Assembly (NCBI GenBank): GCA_030248215.1
Contig: JASANG010001558.1
Location: 24,398 to 88,397, forward strand
Direction: 5' to 3'
DNA length: 64,000 nt
Source of the DNA: Enoplolaimus lenunculus
Lineage: Eukaryota; Nematoda; Enoplea; Enoplida; Thoracostomopsidae
Numbering within the stretch: position 1 is the first letter of the stretch; each line of letters starts with the position of its first letter. The translations under genes and the position numbers were made by a program. This document shows, in pieces, positions 32,637 through 45,085 of this stretch. The notes below the pieces were generated by a model, which did not search any database, was not told where the DNA came from, and saw only the letters and a list, made by a program, of their open reading frames with translations.

Positions 32637-33170
32637 GAGACACTACCGTGTCCTTATGATATTCAGTCCTTTTACACTCGGAACTAATGCAAATTCTGTG
32701 GATGATCACGTCTAATTATCAAAATCCCAAAAAAGCCATGCTGAAAATACGCTACAGAGTCCAGCGGAACGTGTGGGATACAGATATATGCATAGATCCT
32801 GCGATATGATGTGTACAATGCCGCAGTTTCATCCATAGAGGTTCTGCTACTTAGATGACTGGTTGGGCAGAAGGAATGGAATTCAGACAAAGCATGACAC
32901 ATACGCTGTAGTAATGTTCGCGCTTTATAGTTGAAACTACATAGTATCTACACATGTTGGTTGGTGGGCGAATCAAAATGTATTATTTGCCGGGCCGTTG
33001 AGGGTTAAAATTTAACATTTCACGCGATGCATTTGTAACACTTTAACAACGTCCCTATTACAGTATTCTATGTTTTGTAGCATTGTGTTTAGTTGCAATA
33101 TTCGTTTGGCCCGTGTTCCTTTTAAGGGTACCAAGTTTTACATAGGTGCTATAAAACAGTTGGCTAAGAT

Positions 33171-33501
33171 CAGGGATGGGAGTCTCAGTCTCAGTCTCAG
33201 CAAGTCTCGGCGTTTGGCATTGGTAGGTCTCGGTTTCTTAAATCTCAGTGGTTTGGAACGGCACCAGAAGTCAAGGATTCAGCAAATGCTGGTAGACCTG
33301 TAAAAAGCAGAAATTAATATTGTTGAAGCAAGTAATGCCTGATGAAAAAATTTATCTATAAATCTATGAATTTTCATAGCTACGTAATAATTATTAGCAG
33401 ATATTCTGACAACACACAAAAAACCTACGAAAACAGCATTAGTGAATACCAAAAGCGGACCGAGATCGACACATTTCATAGCCGGTCTCAACCCATCCCT
33501 G
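33171..33501. mobile_element. hAT-like MITE, family F, best copy (331 bp)
   Basis: Ends CAGGGATGGGAGTCTC and CAACCCATCCCTG are inverted. Flanking 8-mers GCTAAGAT and GCTCGGAT agree at 6 of 8 positions. The interior has AGTCTCAGTCTCAG runs and no coding capacity. Confidence 0.7.
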
Positions 33502-33504
33502 GCT

Positions 33505-34425
33505 CGGATTAAGGCTCTTATTTTTGCTTAAGCTTAGCCTTAGTTATATACCCATTTTAACACTGAAGTTTAGGTTTAATCTCGGGAATAAAACAAATAT
33601 GCTTAGACATATTCTGGTACACCGCTAACACTCGTCGTCTATATCTGGTTTTTCAGAGTTATTGTAACCTAAACACAATGTGAACGTACACGGTTGCATG
33701 CAAACATTACATTACATGTTTGACAGAAAAAATATGTAAAAGTATAGTCAATCAGTTCGATGGTATTTAGCATAAATACGAATGATGGTATCAATTTTTT
33801 GAAGTTTTTTAAATGTCATAACCGGCAAGTTAAAATGCCAGACCCGGATGTCGATTTTTTGCCGGAGCCGGATATCCGGTTGCACTCTGAATATATATAT
33901 AGTTGTATATATTAATTTTATTAAAAAGTAAAGTGTGTATGACTTTTGACTTTTGTTGCAGCATATATATGCCTGTTTGTATTGTTCACAGTTTCAGTAA
34001 AAATTTCTCGTATAAAAATATTTGTCACTGCGTGAAGGGTAACCTTGAACCAAATATCGCGCTATATTTGAAACTTTGTGGGGCTAAACATTACTGCTTA
34101 CCGCCATGAATTAAAATACTATTTGTAGACTTTGTTATTCGTTTAAGGGTAAACCTTAAAGTTTTCAATTCCAGTCACATTTTGATAACCAGCTGAATAA
34201 TTCGCTATGCTAGATGTTCTTCGAGCAGCAAATGATAACATTTGAAAAAACAAATCAACTGCAAACGAACCAAACGACGAGCAACATCCAAGTTAAATCA
34301 TCTTAAGGACTCATAACCGAAAAATCAATTCTGGTATCGGAATAACAGTCAGTTGATCGGAATCGGAACCCAAAAATTATCGGAATTTTAGCCGGAAACG
34401 GAATTCTGTTGTAACCTTGATATCC
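33505..34425. other. Unassigned stretch with family B and A fragments
   Basis: 33510-33720 parallels 2600-2780 (TATTTTTGCTTAAGC, TATACCCATTTT, GACATATTCTG), an older dispersed repeat. 33835-33890 is a family B end, and 34325-34420 carries CGGAATCGGAAC motifs. Confidence 0.45.
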
Positions 34426-34494
34426 GGCCAGTGTATAGCACACGGCTACAAATTTTCCAAGGTGGAAATCCATAGCCAGTACAGGGTGTAACAG

Positions 34495-35600
34495 GCAGGG
34501 TGTAACCGGATATCCGTTTCCGGTAAGAATCGGTATCCGTTTCCGTTATAGAAATAATGGAAATTCTGTTGTTTTTGGGTTCAAAATCAGTTATAAATCG
34601 TTGTATATATCTCACAATAATTTTTCGTCGCAAATATGTTGCATTTGTCCGATATGAAATACAAATTACGAAATACATTCAAAATCATAAAAGTTTCGGC
34701 CCATGTTACGATACAAGCCGTCCTATTGTCCCGGGACAGCAAAATACTAAGAGTGCAAACATATGCCTCCTGTTTACATTTGCGCAGTCAAATATATAAT
34801 ATATAATATATAATATATAAAAATATAAATTTGGTACTGAGAATGTGGCGTAGTAGGGGCAGTTTTTCATTTTCTCGGGGGAGGAGTCTGCTGCACCCCT
34901 GACCCCATATATAGCACCCCATTACCCCCGGAAAAAAGGGACGCTGAAGCTATAAGCCGGATTAGGATTCCAATAATGAATTGCTCAGTGTGAGGTATAT
35001 GGGGGCGACGGCCCCCCATACTGCTTAGGGACTCCTCAACTTGCGGGGGGTCAGGGGGCGACAGCCCCTCGGAGAATTCAGTTAAAGAAAACTTTTCTAT
35101 GTGGAGTAGGAAAACAGTGGCCAAAGTTTCAATGCATCGGACATTTGTTTGTAAAATTTTTGAAAGGTCGATGGATATATGCGCGACTCAATTGTGTTGG
35201 TTGGAAAATAACACATTTTTGGAACTTTCACACTTCAATATTCGTTTGCCGTTTCGGTTATTTTGATCACTACCCATTTCCGTTTTATTTCTACTATCCA
35301 TTTCTGGCCAATGTTACCCTAAAGACCGTCCCGTTGTTCTGGGACAGCAATGTACCAAGAGTACCCGCAACAAATATTATTGGGACAGTGAGGACAGTTG
35401 GACAGCGGGACACTGGACAGCGGGACAGTTGGGCAGCGTGGCAGTGCGGAACAGCGGGACAGTTGCCCGCGGGACAGTGCGAGACAGCGGGACAGTTGGA
35501 CAGGGGGACAGCGGGACTGCGGAATAACGGAACAGTTGGTCAGCGGGACAGTGCGGGACAGCGGGACAGTTGAGACAGTTGTTTTTGTAAGTATATGTTA
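34495..35600. mobile_element. Family J composite repeat with GGGACAG minisatellite
   Basis: Contains GGGTGTAACCGGATATCCG; GTTACGATACAAGCCGTCC, which resembles GTTACCCTAAAGGCCGTC at 46570; an AT repeat; G/C fold-back runs; and at 35385-35580 a variable GGGACAGTTGG / GACAGCGG array. The same modules occur at 39160-39735 and 46510-47515. Confidence 0.55.
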
Positions 35601-37335
35601 AATTTCAAGCCACTTTTGGGTTTTACCTAATATCAAAGCCTCCCAATTGCTGCCACCCCGCTAGCAAAGCGAGGTTGACGCTAGACGTATTCTTGTATTA
35701 TATCATACGGTAAAAGAAAGCTTTCAATTTGACGCCGTAACTTTGTCTCCACTACCGACGAAACCTGGTGAGTGAACCGAACAAGATGCGTTTGTAGTTT
35801 TACATTGAATCTCGTGGAAAAACTTCAATTCTGAAATCCATTCATATATTCAAATGCTGCAATTTTCGATCTTTTCGGACATAATGTGTCGTGGTGGACA
35901 TATACACACGGTCACTGTTAATGTGTCGCATGTAAATTAGTTACATGTCATCTAAAGACGTTATTTTTATATCATATTTAGTTGCAAATTATATTTAATA
36001 ATCGTTTAATAATTTTCCATTTTTCAATTATTTTTTTCCGGCCAACAACCCTATCCGCGGGTATTGAATTTCAAAGCGCTGGCAAAAACTTGTGATTCTT
36101 TTCTCGCCTGAAGTTTTCATAAAAACGGCAAAAAGTGGTTTTCCGGCTGAATTAGGCCCATGCACGCGGGAATACTTTTCAAATACTGTAGTGACCCGAA
36201 TAAGAGGGGGGACTGATATCTATTTGGCCTCTCCAGAGGGTACCCCCTGTTATTCGATTACGGACTGTTATTTATTTTTAACCCATGCTCCGCCGCCCTT
36301 CGTTACTGATATATATCCGGTACTGCAATTATCCGTTGAATTAAACGTTTATTTATCTTGTGTCAATAGCTTGAGCGATAATTCAAGGATATACTTAGGA
36401 ACGTACTTTCAAATTTTAGGTACGCTTTAAAATTTCGAAGGCAAATTATTTGGTCCTGGAGTCATTTATGCGCTAAAATTAGGGTTAATTGACATTTATG
36501 TACTCTAATTAGTGTTTAGGGACTCTATCCGCTTACGGACTCTTATTAGGGATAAGGACTCCTATTGATTCGGACTCGAAATGGGGACCCCTCTTATTCA
36601 TGTCAATACAGTACATTTGAACGGAAATTTTTGGACTACACCTTATCATATAGCATTTGGAAACCTTCTTCGCTGTTTCTATAGAGGTTGTATTTTTCTT
36701 TGGCTTGGAACAATGTGTTCACAAGTTTTCTGAATAAAATTTTAAGACAAATTTCAACGAAGCGGTAAAGAAGTGTGTGATACGATATTGACTATAATAA
36801 TTTCTTACAAAGTCGAGCGTTTTGATTCACTGATCATGATCATCCATAGCAAACAACCTAATTTTGCCTGTGATAGGTGTAATGCGCAGTATAATCCGGT
36901 GTTACATTTTTTAATCTATGGTCTGTTTTCAAAGTTACCAATAAACAGTTTTATGTAACGTAATTTGTGTGATTACATCTGTACACCAGGGTGAGACCGG
37001 ATATCCGGCTCCGGCAAAAAATCGGCATCCGGTTCCGGCATTTTTTCTTGCCGGATATTTGTTTATAAATTTGAACAAATGAAACTAATTGACTTAGATT
37101 GACTTACTTTTATATCTTTATTGTGTCATAATTGTGTTATGTAAACCATTTTAAAGTTTTCAATAAGGTATGTATATGAAATAGCAGGGTGGTAACAGCA
37201 AGAATAGGAGGTCTAAAAAGGTATATGCCGTAATAAGTGAGCTGCCAAGTTATCAATTTTATTGATTATCTGCATGCATATCTATTAGTTATAACTCAAG
37301 TAACTGAAACTACATTGACTGTGGAAACCAGTTTT
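35600..37335. other. Unassigned stretch
   Basis: 36985-37050 is a family B end (GTGAGACCGGATATCCGG). The frame at 36092-36430 shows no domain. No gene is called. Confidence 0.4.
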
Positions 37336-37339
37336 ATAT

Positions 37340-37712
37340 TTGCTTCAATCTTAAGGCGATTAGTTCAGTCAAGAGTGGATGATCACTATTTATAAGAAGA
37401 GTGTGCAACTGGGTGCATTCTGTGTATTGAAGAATATACCCGGCACGCGTTGCGTTTTTGGCCTACCCCCCTTGTTTAGGGGGTGGGTCTGTATGCAGTT
37501 TTATATCGTAATAATGCTAGGAGCAAATTGTACCCCCCTTGTTTAAGGGGGGTAGGTGTACTGAAGCATACTGTTAATCTCTTGCTTAAACCCCCCTGAT
37601 TGAGGGGGGTCGAACAAAAATGCAACGCGTGCTGGTACATTCTTTAATACCCAGAATGTACCCAGTTGCACACTCTTGTTATAAAGAGTGATCATTCACT
37701 CTTGGTTAAGTT
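37340..37712. mobile_element. Foldback MITE, third copy
   Basis: Left TCAAGAGTGGATGATCACT and GTGCAACTGGGTGCATTCTG; right CAGAATGTACCCAGTTGCAC and GAGTGATCATTCACTCTTGG. The centre contains alternating C and G runs able to form several stems. Same family as 11371-12052. Confidence 0.75.
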
Positions 37713-37714
37713 GA

Positions 37715-38320
37715 GAACAAGTGTAACTTCCCATTCGGAATTTTTTCTCAGAACGTAGCTCCCATTTCAAAATTCCGGCTAGGCCTCTGGTTGTATGCCG
37801 GCCACATTGTACTTTACGTTGTGTTAACGTGAAAATAAGCCAAAACTAAGCTTAAGCGAAACAATAGCCTTAAATCCTAAGCTACATACACCTCTATTTT
37901 ATAGTATCTTACAAAAACTGGATGCCCGACCGCAAAAGTAAAACGGGCCAAACAAATATTGCAACTGAACGCAACGTTGCATAAACAGAATATTGGAATA
38001 GGTTCTTTGTTAAAGTGTTAAGCTTTGTCTCGAAAACACTATTAATATAGGCCACAGAAGGAAGAATTGTGAGTTACGTTCTGATATCTGAATGCTACTT
38101 AGATACTTTATCTTAGTTTTTTGCGTGAATTTCAGATATTTGCGGAGATAAATAATTAAAAAAATGTATGTATTTGTGGTAATTTTTGAGTGATAGGCTA
38201 TGAATTTATGAAAAAACGCGTAATTAGTGCGCTCAACCAGTAATTCAAACAGTAATATGATTTAATAAACCAGAATACAAACTATAAACTTATAAAGAAA
38301 TATGAGATTAAATAAACAAT
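37715..38320. other. Unassigned stretch
   Basis: AT-rich, with a TTAAGC/TAAGCC patch near 37845-37890. No gene is visible. Confidence 0.4.
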
Positions 38321-38324
38321 CGAA

Positions 38325-38445
38325 TTAACTATCCGGCTCCGGCTCCGGCCGGATATTAGATTATCCGGCTCCGGCTCCGGCCGGATATTAGATTATCCGG
38401 CTCCGGCTCCTACTCCGTCGGTTTCTGGTATCCGGTCGCACCCTT
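38325..38445 (+). repeat. 32-bp CCGGCTCCGG tandem repeat at a family B end
   Basis: Three units of ATTATCCGGCTCCGG plus CTCCGGCCGGATATTAG lead into GTATCCGGTCGCACCC, the family B terminus. This is another case of subterminal expansion. Confidence 0.75.
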
Positions 38446-38449
38446 TTAA

Positions 38450-39155
38450 ACTACTGCAACTTGAAGACAGGAACCTTATCATGTTATCGCAAAAAATTTC
38501 TCACGGGGAACGTACGTCCGCTCGACCCCCTCGAGATCCGGTAGCGCCCGCGTTCTGAGTAGACCGCCACAGAGAAGGCTTAAATTTTAGACAATTGTTT
38601 TGTTGTGATAGGCTTAAGCTTTGTTTTAGGACTCTTAAACTTAGGAATATGTTTTGGTCCTTACATTGTTAAAAGTATTAATATTGATCCAAGTTTTCGC
38701 GACCCGCTGTAGTCTTAATGTATCGGAACATAATGCCAATTTGGCTTTTCATAACCTTTCTTGATGATTTCAATTATTTTGATTTTTTTAAGACTTGAAT
38801 ATATACGTTCACTTTTTGTGATCTTATATGAACTACTGCGGAACCAAAAATGTATTATTTTCAAAGTTCAGAAATTTATAATTTTTTATGTACTACTGTG
38901 TAACAGCCGCTCGCTGAGTTGAATTGTGTTATTGTTGTGTTGGAAGACTTGTTTAGCGTGCCTAATTTACTGTTATTTTTTAATTGCTTTTGATTAATAA
39001 TAAAAACTCAGATTATTAAAAAGCTCGTTTTCCTTTAATAATTTTCCAATAATCACGCAGATATTTTGACTCAGGATTACGGAATTTCATTTCGCCAACT
39101 CCAGCTACTTTAGTGATGAAACACTGTAAATGATTTCAAAATTTTTTACACAATA
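38450..39155. other. Unassigned stretch
   Basis: No recognised feature. Confidence 0.4.
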
Positions 39156-39159
39156 AAAT

Positions 39160-39735
39160 TTTGGATATCCAGCGGATATACAGATATCTGGATATATCCG
39201 GATATCCGGATACACGTTTCATTTCGTATGCATATCCGGGTATTATTCATATACAGATATCCGGAGATCCGGTGCCCATCTATAGTTGGGACAGCGGGAC
39301 AGCTGAGACAGTTTGGAGTTGCAAAGCTGGGGCAATTGGGACAGTTGGCACAGCGGGACAGCTGGGACAGTTTGGAGTTGGACAGCTTGGATAACTGGGA
39401 CACCTGGGACAGCGGGGCAGTTGGGACAGCGGAACAGTTGGTACAGCGGGACAGTTGCGATAACGGGACAATTGGACAGTCGGAACGGTGGGAACAGTCG
39501 GATAGCAGAACAGTTGAGACTGTGGGACAGTTGGGACAGCTCGGATGGCGAAACAGTTGGGCCAGTGGGACAGTTGGGACAGCGGACAGTTGGGACTGTC
39601 GATGCAGCGGGACAGTTGGACAGTTTGGAGTTGGACAGCTCGGACAATTGGGACAGCTGGGACAACAGGATACTGGGACACCGGACAGTTGGGACAGCAG
39701 GACTGTTGGTTCCTCTACATAGAAAAAATAAAGTA
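39160..39735. mobile_element. Family J repeat: TATCCGGATA runs plus GGGACAG array
   Basis: The left part has ATATCCGGATATCCGGATAC. 39285-39715 is an array of about 16-18 bp units of the form GGGACAGTTGGGACAGCGG. It ends in CTCTACATAGAAAAAAT, also found after the arrays at 47165 and (inverted) 59990. Open frames on both strands are repeat artefacts. Confidence 0.65.
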
Positions 39736-40314
39736 ATAAGATACCTCTCTAACTTACGAATTTCAGCTTTCGGATTGTTCTTACCAAATTGTTCATGTCC
39801 GTAGCAGTCGGCATTGCGTCTTTAGTGCCGAGTCGTGATGTGTTGTATTAGCTCACCCCTTTCAAATTTTTCTGGATCCGCCTCTGGTTTGCTAGGTTAC
39901 AAACAATTCCTGCGTGCAAAGTAGCAATGTTGTGCTAAATTTTTTCAGATGTAATTTTTACTCTCTCGCTTTTTATTTGCGTTGCTGCGATAAATCTTAA
40001 CATTTTAGAAAATTACACTTTTTGAAAAAAGTAAAATACGATTTGCAATCGAAATGAAGACTTGAAATGGACCTTGTGTTTCGAATCCATACAATTCAAA
40101 TTGTAGCGGTGCATCCGAGCGATACACCGTACAAGTTTGGACCCATCTCTGTAAAAATTCGGCACTGTTTGTTTAGGTGCAATGGTTACTTGTAGAAAAC
40201 GCTACGTAGTTATTCGAAATATTTCACAAACTATAATTTGCCTACTCCGCTTAACTCATACTCTCATCACTGGTAGATCCAAACGAGGCATCCAGGAGAT
40301 CATGTGTTATTTAC

Positions 40315-40580
40315 CAAATAATAATCAAAACCAAAACTTTGTATTAACGTTTAGTACTAAAATTGCGTTTTTCACAAGTACGCATACATATGTTGCAGTC
40401 TCTTCTGTCAGACATGTGAGGATCCGCCGTCAACTGTCAAAGTTTAAAGGTCTCACAACTTGCCAGCGGCAGATCCATAAACTTTTTGACGTGGGCGAAA
40501 TATACAATAGCGAACCAACGTCGGCGAAGCGAAACAAGAAAAGAAGTCGAACGCAATTTTAGGGTCAAATCTTAGAGTTT
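40315..40580. mobile_element. Family G MITE (tentative)
   Basis: AATCAAAACCAAAACTTTG plus AGTACTAAAATTGCG at the left is roughly complementary to GAACGCAATTTTAGGGTC plus AAATCTTAGAG at the right. Fragments are at 5505 and 22870. Confidence 0.4.
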
Positions 40581-40676
40581 GAAAAATTGTGAAAAAATAG
40601 TAAGCGCCAGCCACGAAATATTTTCAAGCGTACGCTGTATTCCTGTAATCAAAAATTTAGGACCAGGGGATCCTGG

Positions 40677-41045
40677 GCAGGGATGAGACATTGATCTCGG
40701 CAAGTCTCGGTTTCGGTTGTTTGGAACCGAGAGAAGTCGACGATTCGTGAAATGTATGGCTGTATTGCTTAAGTAAATGGTATGCCTGATAAATAAAATT
40801 TCACTTTGAATATATGTATTTTCATGGTTACACAATAATTGTCAGTAGATATTTTCAAAAGCACAAAAAACTGTGAACAACACAAAAAAACTACGAAAAA
40901 ACATTAAAAATAAATTTGATTTCGAAAATTTTAATTATTTCCGATGATGACCAAAAAATGACGGAGACCGAGATCTTTCGCACCCGGTCTTGGTAACCAG
41001 GTCGCGGTCTTGGTGTCGGTGTTTAACCGGGACTGCCCATGCCAG
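40677..41045. mobile_element. hAT-like MITE, family F
   Basis: Starts AGGGATGAGACATTGATC, contains TTGGAACCGAGAGAAGTCG and AATATATGTATTTTCATGG, and ends CCGGGACTGCCCATGCC. Confidence 0.55.
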
Positions 41046-41394
41046 ATCCCGGGATCGATATCCTCAGCAGACTTACGCAGGATATGGTAACGTAATTGGC
41101 CAAAAATAATGACATTCGTCAGGTTTTTTGGCAACCCAAAATAGATTTAGTTAGATTTACTTTGCTTGACACAGACATCTCTTACATTTCAGCACTATCC
41201 ATTGGCTAACGACGTATTAGCAGATACATAAATTTGAGACCCACTATTGGCTGAACTTGATAACGGGTACAACTGGAAAATTTTATAACCAATGGCTGGC
41301 TTTTTTGTTCGAAATGGCAAGTTTCGAACTGTGAAATAGGTAAAACTTTCGAGCTGTTCAACTTATATGTATATCTTTATCTGGATATCATCAC

Positions 41395-41600
41395 GACAAT
41401 TCGTCGCCCGACAATTCGTCGACCGACAACTTGTAATCCGTAATTTCATTGGCTCGACAATTTGTCGACCAAATATATGTTCCAGACTTTTAGGCTTTGG
41501 TTAATAGGATAGCGCTTAAATTGTGCTTAGATTTATTCATAGACTTTAGCACAGTGTTGAGCGACAAATAATGGTCGGGTGACGAATTGTCGTAGATTTG
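41395..41600. mobile_element. Family D MITE copy
   Basis: Left CACGACAATTCGTCGCCCG; right GGTCGGGTGACGAATTGTCG. About 200 bp, matching 6889-7090 in layout. Confidence 0.6.
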
Positions 41601-42027
41601 TTTTATCTTATGTGTTTAATTGCAATGTCGCAAACGAGGGGGTTCGAGGAAAAAAAAGCACATCGGTGCAGTTGTTTATGTGAATGATTTTTGTAAGTTT
41701 TCTGATCTTTATATAATTGTGTTCATTTTATTCTTACTTGACCTTGAAACGAATTCTTGTTTAAAACCATGACGAATTTGTACTCTTGGTGGTGTTTCAT
41801 TCAAAAATACGGTTTGTTTAATATTTCTGGAAATATTAGTGTTTTCTAATGTTTAAGGTAACACATTGGCATTAGGTCGAAAGGCCCTTATTCATAACAG
41901 TTTATGGATTGAGCAATAATGCCAATAATTTAGTGTGATTTTTTGTGGGGACCCCACCAATTTAACTTTGTCGGTGCATCACTATACTAGTGTGTACAAG
42001 AACTGGGACTAAATTCACAGATAGGCT

Positions 42028-42194
42028 CAGGCCCGTACCGAAGAGGGGGGGCCAGAACGCTCAGCCCCCCTGTAAAATTTTTTTGGCCCCGTAATAAAAT
42101 TTTCAACCTTGCTTTTAAGTCAACGAAACCATTGTATGTCCTTCCTGAAAAAATTTTAGCCCCTCCCCTAGCAAGGAGAGGTGGCTGTGGGCTT
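42028..42194. mobile_element. Family H MITE
   Basis: Left GGCCCGTACCGAAGAGG, right GTGGCTGTGGGCTTG, with the shared core AACCTTGCTTTTAAGTC. It lies about 75 bases outside the element that starts at 42268. Confidence 0.5.
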
Positions 42195-43435
42195 GAAAAG
42201 GCTATGGTTTACCGGTGAACAGCTTCAAAGTCAAAACGCAGTTCATACCGCTAAAACGTCCAAATTATGCATCGTCCACTTTATAACGCGTACGGTGTGT
42301 GGAGTTTTGCATCGTCAATTGACGCTTGCCGTCGTATGATTCCTCATATTTGTTTCGTTGACGGCATCTTATTGCTTGTTTTAATAGAAACTGTCGATAT
42401 CGTTTTAACATTCACAAATTTTATTTCTGAATATTTTCAGCTTAAAATTAATGATAGTAGTTGTAAATGGGATATCTCATAAACCGCAGTAACTACACTT
42501 GCGGTATTTGCAAAGCCGTCTGCTCAACAACTGCCATCTCAGTATTTGTTTCAATTTACGGTTAGGGTAGCCATATTTTAGACGGTCGGTAAATGTAGAT
42601 AATGGTTATGTGTTCAATGCAATTTACAACTAGGGCTTCACGGTAGTTTATCGGAAAACATCTACTGCTAAATATTGCCGTTCCATATACAACTACTCTA
42701 ACCTATAAAATGTACCGCAAGCGTCAACGCTACCGACTTCAATTTCAATGCAAAAATTTGAAGCCTATTCTACATGCCTAAGCATAAAGTATGAGCCTAT
42801 ACCTAATTAAACCTAATCGACTAATGGTACAGATTGGAAAGCGTAATTATATATCTGTAAACTTCACCTATACAAATAATCGTTAAACAATTAATAGTAG
42901 ATTTAAACTTTTGAGACGGCCGGGAGGCCTTCTCTTTTACGCAGAGTGATTCCGAAATTACAGCATTGCAAAGTTTTTCTTGCATTTATCTCCTACTAAA
43001 CATTTTGGTAAACCTGAGCTTGATCAAGTATGGTGATAAAAATGTGGTTGTTGTTTAAAATTGCTGTAAGAAAAAGCAAGTGTGGTCATTCGGCCCCCTG
43101 GCACACGACACATTTAAATACTGCATGTCCTGCTTTACCGTACTACTGAAACCATCCTATGGCTAGCAAAAAATCAGAACGTTATTCTAAGGTCTGCTGA
43201 AAATTCGTTTATCGTCTCTCACTCATTCTTCAGAAATTTCTACAATAAAATATCGAATAGCTCTCCTCTACTAGCTCTTCCCTTGTATATGCATCCCTAG
43301 TTACCACCAATATGAAATTTTAATTCAAATGTTTAATATGTTGAATTTTATGCAGTCGAACGCTTCGTATTTTATTGCACATACGTGCTTTAACATTGTG
43401 CACCCAAAGTTTGTTTTTATACACTTTTTCAGTGT

Positions 43436-43800
43436 TTCAATATTTGTGATTGCTCCAAAGGGCCAACTTTCGTGGTGCAGTAGTTGTAATTTTTCGAAAG
43501 GGCCAACTTCCGTGGTGCAGTATTTGTGATTGTCCGAAAGGGCCAACTTCCGTGGTGCAGTATTTGTGATAGTCCGAAAGGGCCAACTTCCGTGTTTCAG
43601 TATTTGTGATTGCTCGAAAGGGCCAACTTCCGTGTTTCAGTATTTGTGATTGCTCGAAACGGCCAATTTCCGTGTTTTAGTATTTGTAATTTTCCGAAAG
43701 GGCCAACTTCCGTGGCGCAGTATTTGTGATTGTCCGAAAGGGCCAACTTCCGTGGTGCAGTATTTGTGATTGTCCGAAAGGGCCAACTTCCGTGCAAGTG
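43436..43800 (-). repeat. 40-bp satellite, about 9 copies (left arm)
   Basis: The unit is AGGGCCAACTTCCGTGGTGC plus AGTATTTGTGATTGTCCGAA. The mirror copy at 62905-63306 has one more unit and different variant order, so the arrays have evolved separately in the two arms. Confidence 0.9.
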
Positions 43801-44387
43801 CCACATAGAAAATTTTTCGAGATTTAAACTGGACAACCTCGCATGCGAGGTATGGGAAGCCCCCCGCCGCTCCTCTCAGTACACTCGTGCCAAATTCTGA
43901 GAATTGACAGTATCGAGGGCTTTAGAGTGGAGATGGGGAGAGCATAAAAGCGAAACTTAATTGTACGAGCGAATTATTTATATGGCGAATCAGTTATTTT
44001 TAACTACTTAATTTCGCCTCACCTCTGGCTTCACCGCCACTACGGCTCCGGCAATTTTGTAGAACTCTGGCTCACGCTCCGATATTTTCCACAAACTGTT
44101 GCACCGTGATAATACATTTTTCACCATGTTATATGTTAATTTTCGGTTTGTCGTTTTTTACATATATTACGCCCACATATGAAATGGAACGTATTATGAT
44201 GTAGGTAGCTATAGCATTGCAATAAAGTTGTCTTCAAAGATTGGTTGCGTAGTTCCGTATCTGGCGTTGTGAGTCGCTAAGCGTTAAAATTTATTTTTTG
44301 GTGTTACCAAGTATTATTTTTTCTTTTCCAGTTCCGGTATATTTTTAACTTTCCGGTTCCGGTATTTTATTCCGGTTACACCATTAT

Positions 44388-44876
44388 GGGTCATCCACGT
44401 TAAAATGCACGCACATATGTAAAAAAATGTTGCTCCCTTTTGGGTGCCCGCGTTGTCCCGACCCACTCTCTTTATACACTGTGTGATATGTCAGTATGTC
44501 ATAGTCTGAGCTTTTAGACAATGAATATGCTCTAGGCATAAATATTTACTTGTCCTGACATCCTTATCAGGAACTGTTATTGTCCATAGTCCCTCGGAAG
44601 GGACTCTGTTTTTTGTGTTGAATGATGTGCGTGAATATGAGTGCACAGCTTGTGTTTTTATATGTGTGCGTGCACTATCGTAATGTCCTGACATCCTACC
44701 GACAACATGTATTGCTCCAGAGTCCCTTCCGACACAGTTTAGACAATCACCACTATCTAAGTACAGCTATGAAACTGTACCTTGCCTCCAGCTAGGATGT
44801 GTATTTCGATGCTATTCCAAATGGGGTGGGTGGACCATTTATTACATCGGCGCGTGCATTTTAACGTGGATGACCC
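44388..44876. mobile_element. 489-bp MITE inserted only in the left arm
   Basis: The inverted ends are GGGTCATCCACGTTAAAATG and its complement (25 bp perfect), flanked by ATTAT on both sides. At the corresponding place in the right arm (near 62315) the sequence passes from the family A-like end straight to TTTTGGATGAAATGG without it. Its interior holds GTCCTGACATCCT twice. Confidence 0.85.
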
Positions 44877-44934
44877 ATTATTTTGGATGAAATGGTGTGT
44901 TTGCACAACTGCACTTAAAATTTGAAAGCAATTG

Positions 44935-45085
44935 ACAGCTACTGTCTACGAAAGTAGGGCAATTGACAGCTACTGTTTACGAAAGTAGAGCAATTGACAG
45001 CTACTGTCTACGTAAGTAGCGCAATTGACAGCTACTGTCTACGAAAGTAGCGCAATTGACAGCTACTGTTTATGAAATTAGTGCT
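44935..45085 (+). repeat. 30-bp satellite, 5 copies (left arm)
   Basis: The unit is GCAATTGACAGCTACTGTC plus TACGAAAGTAG. The mirror array lies at 62105-62268. Confidence 0.9.

Larger units (their letters stand above)
28104..33004. mobile_element. piggyBac-like element remnant with TTAA target sites (4.9 kb)
   Basis: The left end reads TTAA then CCCTCAATGGCCC. The right end reads GGGCCGTTGAGGG then TTAA. TTAA duplications with CCC(T)-starting inverted ends are diagnostic of piggyBac. The motif GTCTACATGTGTAGACATTG recurs inside at 28529 and 29809. A fragment resembling the transposase lies at 30221-30403 on the + strand. Most of the body is satellite or nested insertions, so the element is dead and non-autonomous. 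Confidence 0.65.

Noticed and set aside
28104-33004. LTR retroelement or Polinton fossil
   Set aside because: No direct terminal repeats, reverse transcriptase, integrase or capsid-like frame is recognised. TTAA-flanked inverted ends fit piggyBac.
40182-40562. 126-codon frame as a gene
   Set aside because: Composition is noncoding, it overlaps a tentative MITE, and no domain or splice signals support it.
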